Positions 42,068 to 51,806 of a stretch of DNA of 64,000 nucleotides are shown here, one piece after another. This DNA comes from RGIG5612 sp045599965 (GTDB taxonomy: Bacteria > Bacillota > Clostridia > Lachnospirales > Lachnospiraceae), in contig JAZRXA010000036.1 in assembly GCA_045599965.1 (NCBI GenBank), forward strand, positions 1 to 64,000, written 5' to 3'. The translations under genes and the position numbers were made by a program. How positions within the stretch are numbered: the first letter of the stretch is position 1; the number at the start of each line of letters is the position of its first letter. The notes beneath the pieces were generated by a model. The model made no database searches. It was not told where the DNA came from and saw nothing but the letters and a program-made list of their open reading frames with translations.

Positions 42068-42628
42068 ATGTATATTATAGTTGGTCTAGGTAATCCAACA
42101 AAAAAGTTTGAAAAAACGCGTCATAATGCTGGATTTGATACCCTAGACATTCTTGCAAAAAAATTAAATATTAAAATGAATCATACTTTTTTTAGAGCAA
42201 AGATTGGAAAAGGCAATATTGGCTCTGAGAAAGTTATCTTAGTTAAGCCACAAACATATATGAATTCAAGTGGAGAATCTCTTAAACCGCTTGTAAAGTT
42301 TTATAGAGGAGATCCTTCAAAAAAGCTGCTTGTTATATATGACGATATAGACTTAGATATTGGAAAAATTAGAATTCGTGCTAAAGGCTCTGCCGGAAGT
42401 CATAACGGAATGAAGAGCGTTATTGAAAATCTAAAGACTGAAAATTTTGCACGAATTAGAATTGGCGTCGGACATTGTCCAAAAGAATTAGATCTTGTTG
42501 ATTTCGTTTTGGGACGTTTTAGCCCAGAAGAGAGAAAGACAGTAGAGACGGCTATGGAAGAAGCGGCTAACGCAGTCTACACAATAATTAATGAAGGCGT
42601 TGAAAAAGCGCAAAATGATTTTAATTAA
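42068..42628 (+). CDS. pth: Peptidyl-tRNA hydrolase
   Basis: A 186-residue Pth that releases peptides from stalled peptidyl-tRNA. The catalytic His is in KTRHNAGF, Asn in TYMNSSGES and Asp in YDDIDLDIG, with GSAGSHNGMKS also typical. The stop directly abuts the mfd start. The pth-mfd order is common in Firmicutes. Confidence 0.95.
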   Translation: MYIIVGLGNPTKKFEKTRHNAGFDTLDILAKKLNIKMNHTFFRAKIGKGNIGSEKVILVKPQTYMNSSGESLKPLVKFYRGDPSKKLLVIYDDIDLDIGKIRIRAKGSAGSHNGMKSVIENLKTENFARIRIGVGHCPKELDLVDFVLGRFSPEERKTVETAMEEAANAVYTIINEGVEKAQNDFN

Positions 42629-45600
42629 ATGTCACAGCTTGATAGTCTTTCCGTTTTTAACGAAATAAAAAATGCATTAGGTAAGGGATGCTTAAAAATT
42701 ACTGGATGCGTCCCAAGCCAGATGGAACATTTAATTTATGAGCTTGGAAGCGATTTTGCAAGCAAGGTCATAATTACTTTTGACGAGCAAAAGGCTCTAG
42801 ATATTTATGTAAATTATTCTGCATTTGATTCTAAATGCGTTTACTACCCAGCAAAAGATCCAATCTTTGACAAAGCTAATATTAGAGGCAACTATCTTAC
42901 AGAACAAAGAATTGAGATAGTAAAAAAACTTTATAACAAAGAAAAACTTTGTGTCGTTACAACTATCGAAGCATTCTCAGAAAAGCTTTCTTCAGTAAAA
43001 GAAATTTCTAATAAGCTTATTACAATAAAACAAGGCGATAGCATAAGTGAGGAAGACATAGCTAAAAGGCTAGTTGACCTAGGATATGAAAACGAATCAA
43101 TTGTGCAATCGCATGGTGAGTTTTCTATTAGAGGAAATATTATCGACATCTTTCCTTTTACGGAAGATGCACCTTTTAGAATTGATTTGTTTGGCGATGA
43201 TGTCGAAACAATTAAAGTTTTTGATGTGCAAAGTCAAAGGTCTATAGAAAATGTAGAAGAAGTAAATATTTTTCCTGGTGCAGAAAGCTCCGGCGCATGC
43301 ACCGCAGGATTTTTAGATTACTTTAATGAAGATACATTATTTATTTTTGACGAGCCAGCAAAGATTTTTTCTAGTTCTATATACAGCGAAGAATTCTTAA
43401 ACGATGTTAAAAAATATCAATGCATAGGATTTTCTATGCTAGATACAAGTTGCGACGAATTAGAGTTTAGCGAGAGCTTTTTTGTAAATGCTAGAAATAT
43501 TCCATCCTACAGCGGAAGGTTTAATGACTTAGCTGCTGACCTTAAAAAATACAAAGAAGAAAATTGGGACGTTTCTATTTATACTTCAAATTCAGTTAGG
43601 GCAGAGCGCCTTAAAAAAGAACTTAAAGAGCAAGGCGTAAGCACTTGCGTTAAAGTTGGCGCGGTTAGAGTAGGCTTTGAATATCCAGATATTAAACTTT
43701 CTTTTATATCGGAAGTTGATATTTTTGGAAAAGAAAAGAAAGCAAGAAAGAGAAGGAAAAGATTTTCGGGCGATCCGATTAAAGATTTTACAGACCTTAA
43801 TATCGGGGACTATGTTGTTCATGAGCAGCACGGCGTTGGAATTTATCAAGGTATAGTTCGTATACAAAGTGACGGCGTAGAAAAAGATTATATGAAAATC
43901 GATTATGCTAATAATGCAAACCTTTATGTACTTGCAACGCAATTCGATAAGATTCAAAAATATTCTAGTAGCGAATCTACAAAGCCTAAGATTCATAAAC
44001 TTGGTGGAAAAGAATGGGTTAACACTAAACAAAAAGTTAGAACTGCGGTAAAGGATATCGCGAAAGATTTAGTTAAACTTTATGCTGAAAGACAAAGCAG
44101 GCCAGGGTACAAGTATTTGCCAGATACTACATGGCAAAAACAATTTGAAGATGAGTTTGAATATGTTGAAACGGATGATCAACTTCGCGCGATAGAAGAA
44201 GTTAAGGCAGATATGGAGTCTTCTAAAATTATGGACAGACTTATTTGCGGCGATGTTGGCTTTGGAAAAACTGAGGTTGCTATTCGTGCAGCTTTCAAGG
44301 CTGTGCAAGAAGGAAAGCAAGTAGCCTTCCTAGTTCCAACCACAATTTTAGCTAGGCAACATTATGATACAATTCGCAACCGTGTTAAAAATTATCCGAT
44401 AACAGTTAGTCAACTTTCTAGATTCGCAACCCCATCAGAACAAAAGAAAACTATTGAAGAGTTAAGAAATGGAATGATGGATATTGTTGTTGGAACACAT
44501 CGTCTTCTTAGCAAAGACGTAAAGTTTAAGGACTTAGGACTTCTAATAATAGATGAAGAACAACGCTTTGGCGTTACGCATAAAGAAAAAATCAAACAAC
44601 TTAAAAATAATGTTGATGTAATTACGCTTAGTGCGACACCTATCCCAAGAACTCTTAATATGTCGCTAACAGGAATAAGAGACATGAGCCTTTTAACAGA
44701 ACCCCCTTTAGAGAGAGTTCCAATTCAAACTTATGTTATGGAATATTCTAAAGAAGCTATTAAGGAAGCAATAGTTCGTGAGCATAGACGCGGCGGCCAA
44801 GTCTATTATGTTTATAATAGGACAAATAATATTGACTTAGTTGCAGATGAAATTCGTAAGATGGTTCCAGACCTTAGCGTTGAGTTTGCGCATGGCCAGA
44901 TGAGAGCAAAAGAACTAGAACAAATAATGGAAGACTTTATTGCTGGCGATATAGATGTTTTAATTTCTACAACTATTATCGAAACGGGAATGGATATTCC
45001 AAATGTTAATACGATTATCGTTCATGATGCGGACCGTTTTGGCCTTAGTCAACTTTATCAGCTTCGTGGCCGAGTTGGCAGGGCAAATAAAACGGCGTAC
45101 GCCTTTTTGATGTATAGAAAAGATAAACTCTTACAAGAGGTTGCGGAAAAACGTCTTAAAGCTATTAGAGAATTTTCTGATCTTGGAAGTGGAATAAAAA
45201 TTGCGATGCGTGACCTCGAGATAAGGGGTGCTGGAAATGTATTAGGCGCTGAGCAAAGTGGCCATATGGAAGCTGTTGGATATGAACTTTATTGCAAGAT
45301 GCTTTCAGAAGCGGTAGCACTTCTTAAAGGCGAAGAAGTTTTAGAAGATTATGAAACAACAATAGATTTAAATATCGACGGGTATATTCCAGCTGAATAT
45401 ATCAAGAACGAGTTTGAAAAGCTAAACATGTACAAAAAGATTTCTACAATCTCAAACGAAGAAGAGCAAGAAGATATTAGAAATGAACTTATTGATAGAT
45501 TCGGTGAAATTCCTAGCGTGACAGAAAATCTTTTAGAGGTTGCGCTTATTAAAGCGAAAGCACATAGCGTATATATTACTGAAATTTCCGGAGGAAAAAG

Positions 45601-45808
45601 AGAGTTCAAGATTGGCATGTTTGCAAAGGCTCCAATCGATACATATAAAATCCATGGCTTCTTAAATGAAAATAAAGATTCTTTGCATTTCGTTGCAGGA
45701 AGCACACCATACTTCGTTTTCAAGCCAAAAGAAATTCCGAAAACTGTTGAAGAGATTCAAAAGACATTGTTAGAATTTTTTGGTAAACTTAAAAATATAT
45801 TGGAATAG
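42629..45808 (+). CDS. mfd: Transcription-repair coupling factor
   Basis: A 1059-residue Mfd. It has an N-terminal UvrB-like domain, an RNA-polymerase-interaction (CarD-like) region at about 385-460 (IGDYVVHEQHGVGIYQG), and SF2 helicase motifs CGDVGFGKTEVAIRAAFKA, IIDEEQRFGV, LSATPIPRTL and QLRGRVGRA, plus the C-terminal TRCF domain. It is about 100 residues shorter than the Bacillus protein. It frees stalled polymerase and recruits UvrA. Confidence 0.95.
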   Translation: MSQLDSLSVFNEIKNALGKGCLKITGCVPSQMEHLIYELGSDFASKVIITFDEQKALDIYVNYSAFDSKCVYYPAKDPIFDKANIRGNYLTEQRIEIVKKLYNKEKLCVVTTIEAFSEKLSSVKEISNKLITIKQGDSISEEDIAKRLVDLGYENESIVQSHGEFSIRGNIIDIFPFTEDAPFRIDLFGDDVETIKVFDVQSQRSIENVEEVNIFPGAESSGACTAGFLDYFNEDTLFIFDEPAKIFSSSIYSEEFLNDVKKYQCIGFSMLDTSCDELEFSESFFVNARNIPSYSGRFNDLAADLKKYKEENWDVSIYTSNSVRAERLKKELKEQGVSTCVKVGAVRVGFEYPDIKLSFISEVDIFGKEKKARKRRKRFSGDPIKDFTDLNIGDYVVHEQHGVGIYQGIVRIQSDGVEKDYMKIDYANNANLYVLATQFDKIQKYSSSESTKPKIHKLGGKEWVNTKQKVRTAVKDIAKDLVKLYAERQSRPGYKYLPDTTWQKQFEDEFEYVETDDQLRAIEEVKADMESSKIMDRLICGDVGFGKTEVAIRAAFKAVQEGKQVAFLVPTTILARQHYDTIRNRVKNYPITVSQLSRFATPSEQKKTIEELRNGMMDIVVGTHRLLSKDVKFKDLGLLIIDEEQRFGVTHKEKIKQLKNNVDVITLSATPIPRTLNMSLTGIRDMSLLTEPPLERVPIQTYVMEYSKEAIKEAIVREHRRGGQVYYVYNRTNNIDLVADEIRKMVPDLSVEFAHGQMRAKELEQIMEDFIAGDIDVLISTTIIETGMDIPNVNTIIVHDADRFGLSQLYQLRGRVGRANKTAYAFLMYRKDKLLQEVAEKRLKAIREFSDLGSGIKIAMRDLEIRGAGNVLGAEQSGHMEAVGYELYCKMLSEAVALLKGEEVLEDYETTIDLNIDGYIPAEYIKNEFEKLNMYKKISTISNEEEQEDIRNELIDRFGEIPSVTENLLEVALIKAKAHSVYITEISGGKREFKIGMFAKAPIDTYKIHGFLNENKDSLHFVAGSTPYFVFKPKEIPKTVEEIQKTLLEFFGKLKNILE

Positions 45809-45810
45809 TT

Positions 45811-46869
45811 ATGAGTAGGATTTTAGTAGCAATGAGTGGAGGCGTAGACTCCACAGTAACAGCAAAATTATTAATGGAAGAAGGCCATAAGGTAGCGGGA
45901 GCAACGCTGCTTCTTCATGATGCGGGCATAAGAGCAGTAGAAGATGCGAAAGTAGTTGCTAAAGAACTTGGAATTGCTCACTACGTAATTGATGAAAGAG
46001 AGTTCTTTAAAGAAAGCGTAATTAAAAATTTTGTTGAAGGATATGAAAATTGCGAAACACCTAACCCTTGCGTTTATTGCAACAAAAATTGCAAGTTCGA
46101 ATTAATGATTAGAGCTGCAAGAAAATTAGGTTTTGAATATGTTGCAAGTGGCCATTATGCAAGTATTATCCATAACGAAAATACGGGGCGTTATGAAATT
46201 CATAAAGGAAAAGATTTACATAAGGATCAAAGCTACGTTTTATATAAATTAACTCAGGAGCAACTCTCTAAAATTATTATGCCTTTAGGCGTCTATACAA
46301 AAGATGAGATAAGAGAAATTGCAACAAAGGAAAATCTATATAATGCGGATGCAAAAGACAGCCAGGATATTTGCTTTATTCCTGATGGCGATTACGCAAA
46401 GTTTATAAAAGAGTATTACGAAGCAAGAGAAATTAATACAAGCGAAAGAACTGGATTCATTCCTGGGAAATTTGTTGATACAAATGGAAAAGTTTTAGGA
46501 GAACATAAAGGACTTATTAATTACACGGTTGGACAAAGAAAAGGATTAGGACTTAGTCTTCCTGAGCCGTTGTATGTTAAAGAAAAAAATAAAAATACTA
46601 ACGAAGTGGTGCTTTGCGACAATGACGAACTTTTTGTAAAAGAAGTTGAAGCTAGTGATTTTAATTTCGTTAGTATAGAAACAATAAAAGATCAAATAAT
46701 GGTTAGCGCAAAAATTCGCTATTCTCAAAATGAAACGAAGGGCATAGCTTATCTTAGAGATGGAAAACTTGTTGTTGTTTTCGAAGAGGGAGTTAGAGCA
46801 CCTGCGAAAGGTCAAAGCGTAGTTATGTACGACAAAGACGCAGTAGTGGGCGGAGGCGTTATATGCTAA
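45811..46869 (+). CDS. mnmA: tRNA-specific 2-thiouridylase
   Basis: A 352-residue ATP-pyrophosphatase-type enzyme that thiolates U34 of Lys, Glu and Gln tRNAs. It has the PP-loop AMSGGVDSTVTA, the first catalytic Cys in TPNPCVYCN, the second in SQDICFIPDGDY, and the HKGLINYTVGQRKGLGL segment. It overlaps nth by seven bases. Confidence 0.93.
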   Translation: MSRILVAMSGGVDSTVTAKLLMEEGHKVAGATLLLHDAGIRAVEDAKVVAKELGIAHYVIDEREFFKESVIKNFVEGYENCETPNPCVYCNKNCKFELMIRAARKLGFEYVASGHYASIIHNENTGRYEIHKGKDLHKDQSYVLYKLTQEQLSKIIMPLGVYTKDEIREIATKENLYNADAKDSQDICFIPDGDYAKFIKEYYEAREINTSERTGFIPGKFVDTNGKVLGEHKGLINYTVGQRKGLGLSLPEPLYVKEKNKNTNEVVLCDNDELFVKEVEASDFNFVSIETIKDQIMVSAKIRYSQNETKGIAYLRDGKLVVVFEEGVRAPAKGQSVVMYDKDAVVGGGVIC

Positions 46870-47498
46870 AAAAGGCTGAACGTGTAGAAAAAATTCTAGA
46901 AGAGTTAGATAAGCATTATAGCACTCAGAAGAAATGTTGGCTTTGGTATAAAACTCCTTGGCAACTTTTAATTGCAACTATTCTTAGCGCACAATGCACT
47001 GATGCCAGAGTAAACTTAGTTACAAAAGATCTTTTTAAGAAATATAAAAGCCTAAAAGATTTTGCAGGCGCTGACCTAAAAGAATTAGAAGAAGATATTC
47101 GCTCAACAGGCTTTTATCACAACAAAGCAAAAAATATTATTGAATGCTCGAAAAAATTAATTAGTGATTTTAACGGAAAAATTCCTAGCGACATAGATGA
47201 ACTTACCTCACTTCCGGGTGTGGGAAGAAAGACAGCAAATGTAATAAGAGGAAACATCTATGATATTCCTAGCATAGTTGTTGATACGCATGTAGGAAGA
47301 ATTTCTAAAAAACTTAGTTTAACTAAAAGCAAAGACCCAGTGGTGGTGGAACATGACCTTGAAAAAGTTCTTCCAAAAGATCATTGGATTTTATGGAACA
47401 TACAAATAATTGCACATGGCAGAAGTATTTGCTTAGCGCGTTCGCCTAAGTGTAACGAGTGCTTTTTAAGAGATTATTGTCCAGGAAAGAATAAATGA
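46863..47498 (+). CDS. nth: Endonuclease III
   Basis: A 211-residue DNA glycosylase/AP lyase for oxidised pyrimidines. The helix-hairpin-helix is LPGVGRKTANVI (with the catalytic Lys), the catalytic Asp is in VDTHVGRIS, and a C-x6-C-x2-C-x5-C iron-sulfur motif (CLARSPKCNECFLRDYC) lies at the C-terminus. It is coupled to both neighbours by overlaps. Confidence 0.94.
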   Translation: MLKKAERVEKILEELDKHYSTQKKCWLWYKTPWQLLIATILSAQCTDARVNLVTKDLFKKYKSLKDFAGADLKELEEDIRSTGFYHNKAKNIIECSKKLISDFNGKIPSDIDELTSLPGVGRKTANVIRGNIYDIPSIVVDTHVGRISKKLSLTKSKDPVVVEHDLEKVLPKDHWILWNIQIIAHGRSICLARSPKCNECFLRDYCPGKNK

Positions 47499-47989
47499 AG
47501 ATTGCTGTTTGCGGACAAATTGGATATGAAAGAGCTCTTAAAGTTCTAGAAGAAAATAAGGAAGTTAAAGAAAGACTTCCGAATTTTTTAATAGAGCAAT
47601 TTAAGTCATATGAAAATAGCGCCGGCGCATGTACCGGAAAAGTTGTTGGCAGTGCCATCGAAATAAAAACGGGCGGACTCTATAGAAGCCTTTGGCAACT
47701 TTGTGAAAACTACAGCAACGAAGTAGGCCAGAAAAAAGGCTGCGAAATTTATTTTGAAGAAATTCCTATCTTGCAAGAAGTTGTAGAGATCTTAGAAATC
47801 GCGTTAGAAGATCCTTATGAAAGTGAATCAAAGCAAGCTTTTATAGCTTATGGCGAAGACTTTCCAGAGGGCTATAAAGTGATTGGAAGTTTTACAGAAA
47901 ATAAAGATAGGGTTATAATAATTGGCAATAATAAAAGGTTTTTAACACCTCCATCTCGTCAAGAGAAGGACTTAAATCAAATAAAATAA
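47495..47989 (+). CDS. AIR-synthase C-terminal-domain-like protein, unknown function
   Basis: A 164-residue protein. GSAIEIKTGGLYRSLWQLCE followed by CEIYFEEIPILQEVVEILEIALEDPYES resembles the C-terminal domain of AIR synthase/HypE proteins, and the end KRFLTPPSRQEKDLN fits such relatives. The ATP-binding N-terminal domain of PurM/HypE is missing. It overlaps nth by four bases. I infer a small-molecule-binding role without assigning a substrate. Confidence 0.5.
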   Translation: MKIAVCGQIGYERALKVLEENKEVKERLPNFLIEQFKSYENSAGACTGKVVGSAIEIKTGGLYRSLWQLCENYSNEVGQKKGCEIYFEEIPILQEVVEILEIALEDPYESESKQAFIAYGEDFPEGYKVIGSFTENKDRVIIIGNNKRFLTPPSRQEKDLNQIK

Positions 47990-48001
47990 AGGAGCTATCA
48001 A

Positions 48002-48484
48002 ATGAAAGAAGAATTATTAAGACTTATTGAAAACAATTCACGCTTAGATCTTAAAGAGCTTGCAACGATGCTAGGTTCTGACGAGGTAACAGTCGCGAAT
48101 ATGCTTACTGAGTTGGAACAAGACGGAACCATTTGTGGCTATTACACATTAATAAATTGGGACAATACTAGCGAAGAAAAAGTTGATGCATTAATAGAAG
48201 TTAATGTTAACACACAAAGAGATTTAGGCTTCGATGCTATTGCCGAGAGAATATATAAGTTTGATGAAGTTAAGGCTTGTTATCTTATTTCTGGAAGATA
48301 TGATTACTTAATTCTTCTTGAAGGTAAGACTATGAGACAAGTTGCAAACTTTGTATCTAGTAAACTTAGCCCTGTAGAATATATTACTGGCACAGCTACA
48401 CACTTTATTATGAAACGTTATAAAGATTATGGTACGGTACTCGGCCAAAAGAAAAAAGATGAAAGAGAGAAAATGTCATTTTGA
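48002..48484 (+). CDS. Lrp/AsnC-family transcriptional regulator
   Basis: A 160-residue regulator with an N-terminal winged helix (LLRLIENNSRLDLKELATML) and a C-terminal RAM/AsnC ligand domain (VDALIEVNV, FDEVKACYLISGRYDYLILLEG). These proteins sense amino acids and form octamers. It is coupled to an aminotransferase gene by a TTGA overlap, so it probably controls amino-acid turnover with it. AAGGAG precedes the ATG. Confidence 0.9.
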   Translation: MKEELLRLIENNSRLDLKELATMLGSDEVTVANMLTELEQDGTICGYYTLINWDNTSEEKVDALIEVNVNTQRDLGFDAIAERIYKFDEVKACYLISGRYDYLILLEGKTMRQVANFVSSKLSPVEYITGTATHFIMKRYKDYGTVLGQKKKDEREKMSF

Positions 48485-49641
48485 GAGAACCAATTTCTAA
48501 AGTTACAAAAGAAATGCAACCTTCTGGAATTAGAAAGTTCTTCGATGTAGTTGCTAGTATGCCAGATGCTATTTCTTTAGGTGTTGGTGAACCAGATTTT
48601 GATACGCCTTGGCATATAAGAGAGGCCGGAATTTATTCACTTGAAAAAGGTCGCACTTTCTATACATCTAACGCAGGCCTTATGGAACTTAGAAAAGAAG
48701 TTTGCGCATATTATAAAAGAAAACAAGGAATCGACTACGATGCGGCTAGCGAAGTTTTAATTACTGTCGGCGGAAGCGAAGCTATTGATATGAGTCTTAG
48801 AGCGATGTGCGATCCGGGCGATGAAGTTATTATTCCTGAGCCATGCTACGTAAGCTACGTTCCATGCGCAAAGTTAGCTAACGCAGTTCCTGTCACAATC
48901 GGACTTAAAGAAGAAAATGAATTTAGACTTACACCAGAAGAACTATTAGATGCAATTACAGATAAAACAAAAATTTTAATCTTAGCTTTTCCAAACAATC
49001 CTACAGGTGCAGTTATGGAAAAAGAAGATTTAGAAAAGATTGCAAAGGTTTGTATTGAAAAAGACATCTTCGTTATCAGTGATGAAATTTATGGCGAGTT
49101 AACTTACACAGGAAATCCGCATATAAGTATTGCTTCACTTCCGGGAATGAAAGAAAGAACTGTTGTTATTAATGGTTTTTCTAAAGCTTATGCGATGACG
49201 GGATGGAGATTAGGTTTTTGCGTAGGACCTAAAGAAATTATTTCGCAAGTTACAAAACTTCATCAATATGCAATTATGTGCGCACCAACAACTTCTCAGT
49301 ATGCTGGAATTGATGCACTTAAATATGGCGATGTTGATATAGAAAAAATGAGAGAGTCTTATAATCAAAGAAGAAGATATCTTGTTAAAGAATTACGCGA
49401 GATGGGATTTAGCTGTTTTGAACCCCTCGGAGCTTTTTATGTTTTTCCAAGCATAAAGCATCTTAATATGACTAGCGACGAATTCGCAACTAAACTATTA
49501 GAGGCAGAAAAATTAGCGGTAGTTCCGGGAACAGCATTTGGTGATTGCGGTGAAGGCTTCCTTAGAATAAGCTATGCTTACTCGATGGAAGAACTAAAAG
49601 AAGCTTTAAGAAGAATAAAACATTTTCTTGAAAATCTATAA
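48481..49641 (+). CDS. Class I/II PLP aminotransferase
   Basis: A 386-residue fold-type I aminotransferase of the aspartate/aromatic family. It has LGVGEPDFDTP, FPNNPTGAVM, SDEIYGELTY, the PLP Lys in INGFSKAYAMTGWRLG and the substrate Arg region in EGFLRISYAYS. The start is TTG at 48481, overlapping the lrp stop (TTGA); the next in-frame ATG is 14 codons later and would trim a normal N-terminus. The exact amino donor is unknown. Confidence 0.9.
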   Translation: MREPISKVTKEMQPSGIRKFFDVVASMPDAISLGVGEPDFDTPWHIREAGIYSLEKGRTFYTSNAGLMELRKEVCAYYKRKQGIDYDAASEVLITVGGSEAIDMSLRAMCDPGDEVIIPEPCYVSYVPCAKLANAVPVTIGLKEENEFRLTPEELLDAITDKTKILILAFPNNPTGAVMEKEDLEKIAKVCIEKDIFVISDEIYGELTYTGNPHISIASLPGMKERTVVINGFSKAYAMTGWRLGFCVGPKEIISQVTKLHQYAIMCAPTTSQYAGIDALKYGDVDIEKMRESYNQRRRYLVKELREMGFSCFEPLGAFYVFPSIKHLNMTSDEFATKLLEAEKLAVVPGTAFGDCGEGFLRISYAYSMEELKEALRRIKHFLENL

Positions 49642-49675
49642 ACTTTCAAAAATATTTTTCAGCACAAATAATAAA

Positions 49676-49702
49676 AAGGCCCGACTCAGTCGGACCTTCT
49701 TT
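49676..49702. terminator. Terminator between aminotransferase and sortase genes
   Basis: AAGGCCCGAC (49676-49685) and GTCGGACCTT (49689-49698) form a stem with one mismatch, with A-rich and T-rich flanks, serving both converging genes. Confidence 0.75.
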
Positions 49703-49719
49703 GTTATTAAATGAATCGG

Positions 49720-50922
49720 TTACTCATCAACGGTTGTGGTTGGTTGGGTATTAGTTTGTTCGCTTTTTGGGATTTCGCGATCTCTTACCAAGATTAAGAC
49801 ATGTCTGTAAGCATCATCTAAGTTATCAAGGCATGTAGAAAGAGTAATAATCTTGCTATCAAGATTTATTTCAGGATGTTCAGTGTCATAAAGAGAATTT
49901 CGCTGAACCTCATTTAAGAGATCACCAAATTGAGCATCATTTAAGTTTGGCGTATATATATTACTTGCTACGCTAGCTGTGTAAGCAGAAAGAACCTTAT
50001 ATACGTAGTGATGACCATCTGTTGTAAAGATGTGGAATTCTTTATGGTTCTCATAAAATTTTTGGCCATCATTTTTAATGTAGTTTACGATTTTACTAAA
50101 CATAGACCCATCTTTCATATTGTGGCCATATACGATGCAGTTTCTAGATTCGAATTTTGCTGGCAAATTACAGTCAAGGAAGATGCTCCCCGAAACATTA
50201 TATTCACCAGTAAATAAATGTCTTAAGTAATAATCATTATCAGATCCTTGAACAACAGGGTAGGATATTAAATCTGGACAGTAGATATATCCTACGACCT
50301 CAGGATTTTTTGCAAATAAGTCTGAAAAATCCCAATCATTTAAACTATCGTCATCGCTTTTGAAGAAGTCTTTGTCAAGTTCTTTATAAGTATTATTAGA
50401 ATCATCATATCCTTTTTTTATGCTAATAAGTTTAAGGGCAGAAACTAAAAAGATACCAATTGCAATAGTAAGAATAATTGATAAAATAATCTTTTTTTGC
50501 TTTGGAAGAGGTTGCCTAGGTGGTTTATTATTTGAACTTGATTTTTTATTATTCATTTTTTTATTAGCAACTTCCTTTTTTATATCACGAGGAACTTTGA
50601 CAGAAGGCTCTGAATAAGTAGGCTCTTCGCTAAGAGGTTCCTCAGAGGTCGTCTCTTCATAAACAGGCTCATTATTTTGCTCGTTTACATTTTCAATAGG
50701 AGCATCTTTTTCATTAAAAATATCATTAACTTTTTTCAATCTTTTTTTTACGTTATCAGGACCGTCATCATACTTAAATGTCATTTCATTTGAAAGCTCC
50801 TTATAAAGTCCGACAAGTTCTTTATTAACATCCTTGTCGAACATTTCATCATATTTGTAGTCTATTTCATCATACAAACTATTTAAGTCATTTTGAATTT
50901 TTTCTGAATAGTTGTTTTTCAT
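49720..50922 (-). CDS. Class B-type sortase with long acidic N-terminal region
   Basis: A 400-residue membrane transpeptidase. About 145 cytoplasmic residues rich in Glu/Lys/Pro precede a single membrane helix (about 145-165, IILSIILTIAIGIFLVSALK). The sortase domain follows with catalytic His267 (IVYGHNMKDGSMF), Cys364 in ITLSTC and Arg380 (LVRDRE). The TLSTC and overall layout fit class B. The extended cytoplasmic N-terminus is unusual. No NPQTN-type substrate lies next to it; the surface protein at 31.8 kb ends in APNTG and is at best a distant candidate. Confidence 0.86.
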   Translation of the reverse strand: MKNNYSEKIQNDLNSLYDEIDYKYDEMFDKDVNKELVGLYKELSNEMTFKYDDGPDNVKKRLKKVNDIFNEKDAPIENVNEQNNEPVYEETTSEEPLSEEPTYSEPSVKVPRDIKKEVANKKMNNKKSSSNNKPPRQPLPKQKKIILSIILTIAIGIFLVSALKLISIKKGYDDSNNTYKELDKDFFKSDDDSLNDWDFSDLFAKNPEVVGYIYCPDLISYPVVQGSDNDYYLRHLFTGEYNVSGSIFLDCNLPAKFESRNCIVYGHNMKDGSMFSKIVNYIKNDGQKFYENHKEFHIFTTDGHHYVYKVLSAYTASVASNIYTPNLNDAQFGDLLNEVQRNSLYDTEHPEINLDSKIITLSTCLDNLDDAYRHVLILVRDREIPKSEQTNTQPTTTVDE

Positions 50923-50981
50923 GCTTAAATAATAATCCTTTTTTATGTAGAAATTGTTAATTGTTTTATATTATACCATCT

Positions 50982-51713
50982 TTATTTAGGAGGCAAAATA
51001 AAAGTTGGAATATGGCTTACAGTCTCAAAACCCATTGACTCATAGACAAGTTTTCCGACTTCAGAAGCTTGAAGAGAAATTTGGTCCATCCCAGCTTTTT
51101 TAGCATCTTGCAAACATCTATTTAGCAAAGCTTTCGCATATCCTTTGCGCACATGCTCCGGAAGAGTTCCTACCTGGTGAATGCCAGATACTCTTTCATT
51201 GAAAAGAGCAGCAGCACTAGCTTTATAAATTCCTTCATCTTTGTATGCATAAACTTTTCCTTTTTCACCTTCACGAGCAAAAGCTTCTGAAACAAAGCCT
51301 TCTTGTGGAACACCACCGAGAGCTTTTTCAAAAATATCAGCATTAAGCGCAGCTTCGTCTGGCTCTAAAACAACAATATGTTCATCAATGCTTTCATCAA
51401 AAGGTTTATCTAAATCAAAAATCATACCAGTTTGAGCGAACATAAATGAATATCCATTATTTTCCATGATGTCCATAAAACCATCTTTAGTCATTTCTTC
51501 TGTAAAGCAACATATAGGAGTAGGATTTTTCTTGATTTCAGAAATGGTTTTTTCAAGATTTTCAGTATTTAGAATAACTGTTCGTCCATAAAAGAAACTG
51601 TTTGAGCGATAAATTATGTAATCGCCATAATCTTCTATTTTTCCGCCAGAACTTTCGCAATAAACGCGACATGAGTCAGCTAAAGATAAAAGAGGGATTT
51701 GTTTTCTTTCCAT
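50982..51713 (-). CDS. GNAT family N-acetyltransferase
   Basis: A 243-residue protein whose C-terminal half carries the acetyl-CoA fold: HQVGTLPEHVRKGYAKALLNRCLQDAKKAGMDQISLQAS, with the (R/Q)xxGxx(G/A)-type loop VRKGYA. The N-terminal half is not recognised. The start at 51713 is preferred because GAGGTAG lies upstream; an ATG 24 bases earlier has none. The substrate is unknown. It is transcribed away from uvrC. Confidence 0.8.
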   Translation of the reverse strand: MERKQIPLLSLADSCRVYCESSGGKIEDYGDYIIYRSNSFFYGRTVILNTENLEKTISEIKKNPTPICCFTEEMTKDGFMDIMENNGYSFMFAQTGMIFDLDKPFDESIDEHIVVLEPDEAALNADIFEKALGGVPQEGFVSEAFAREGEKGKVYAYKDEGIYKASAAALFNERVSGIHQVGTLPEHVRKGYAKALLNRCLQDAKKAGMDQISLQASEVGKLVYESMGFETVSHIPTFILPPK

Positions 51714-51806
51714 GATAACTACCTCACTTAAATCCAATACTAATAATGTAACAATTATATCATGGCTAACCTTGATTTTATAGAAAAATTAAATTACATT
51801 ATTATT

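Noticed and set aside
43592..44032. 146-codon minus-strand frame inside mfd
   Set aside because: Antisense shadow with Phe/Ile-rich low-complexity translation.
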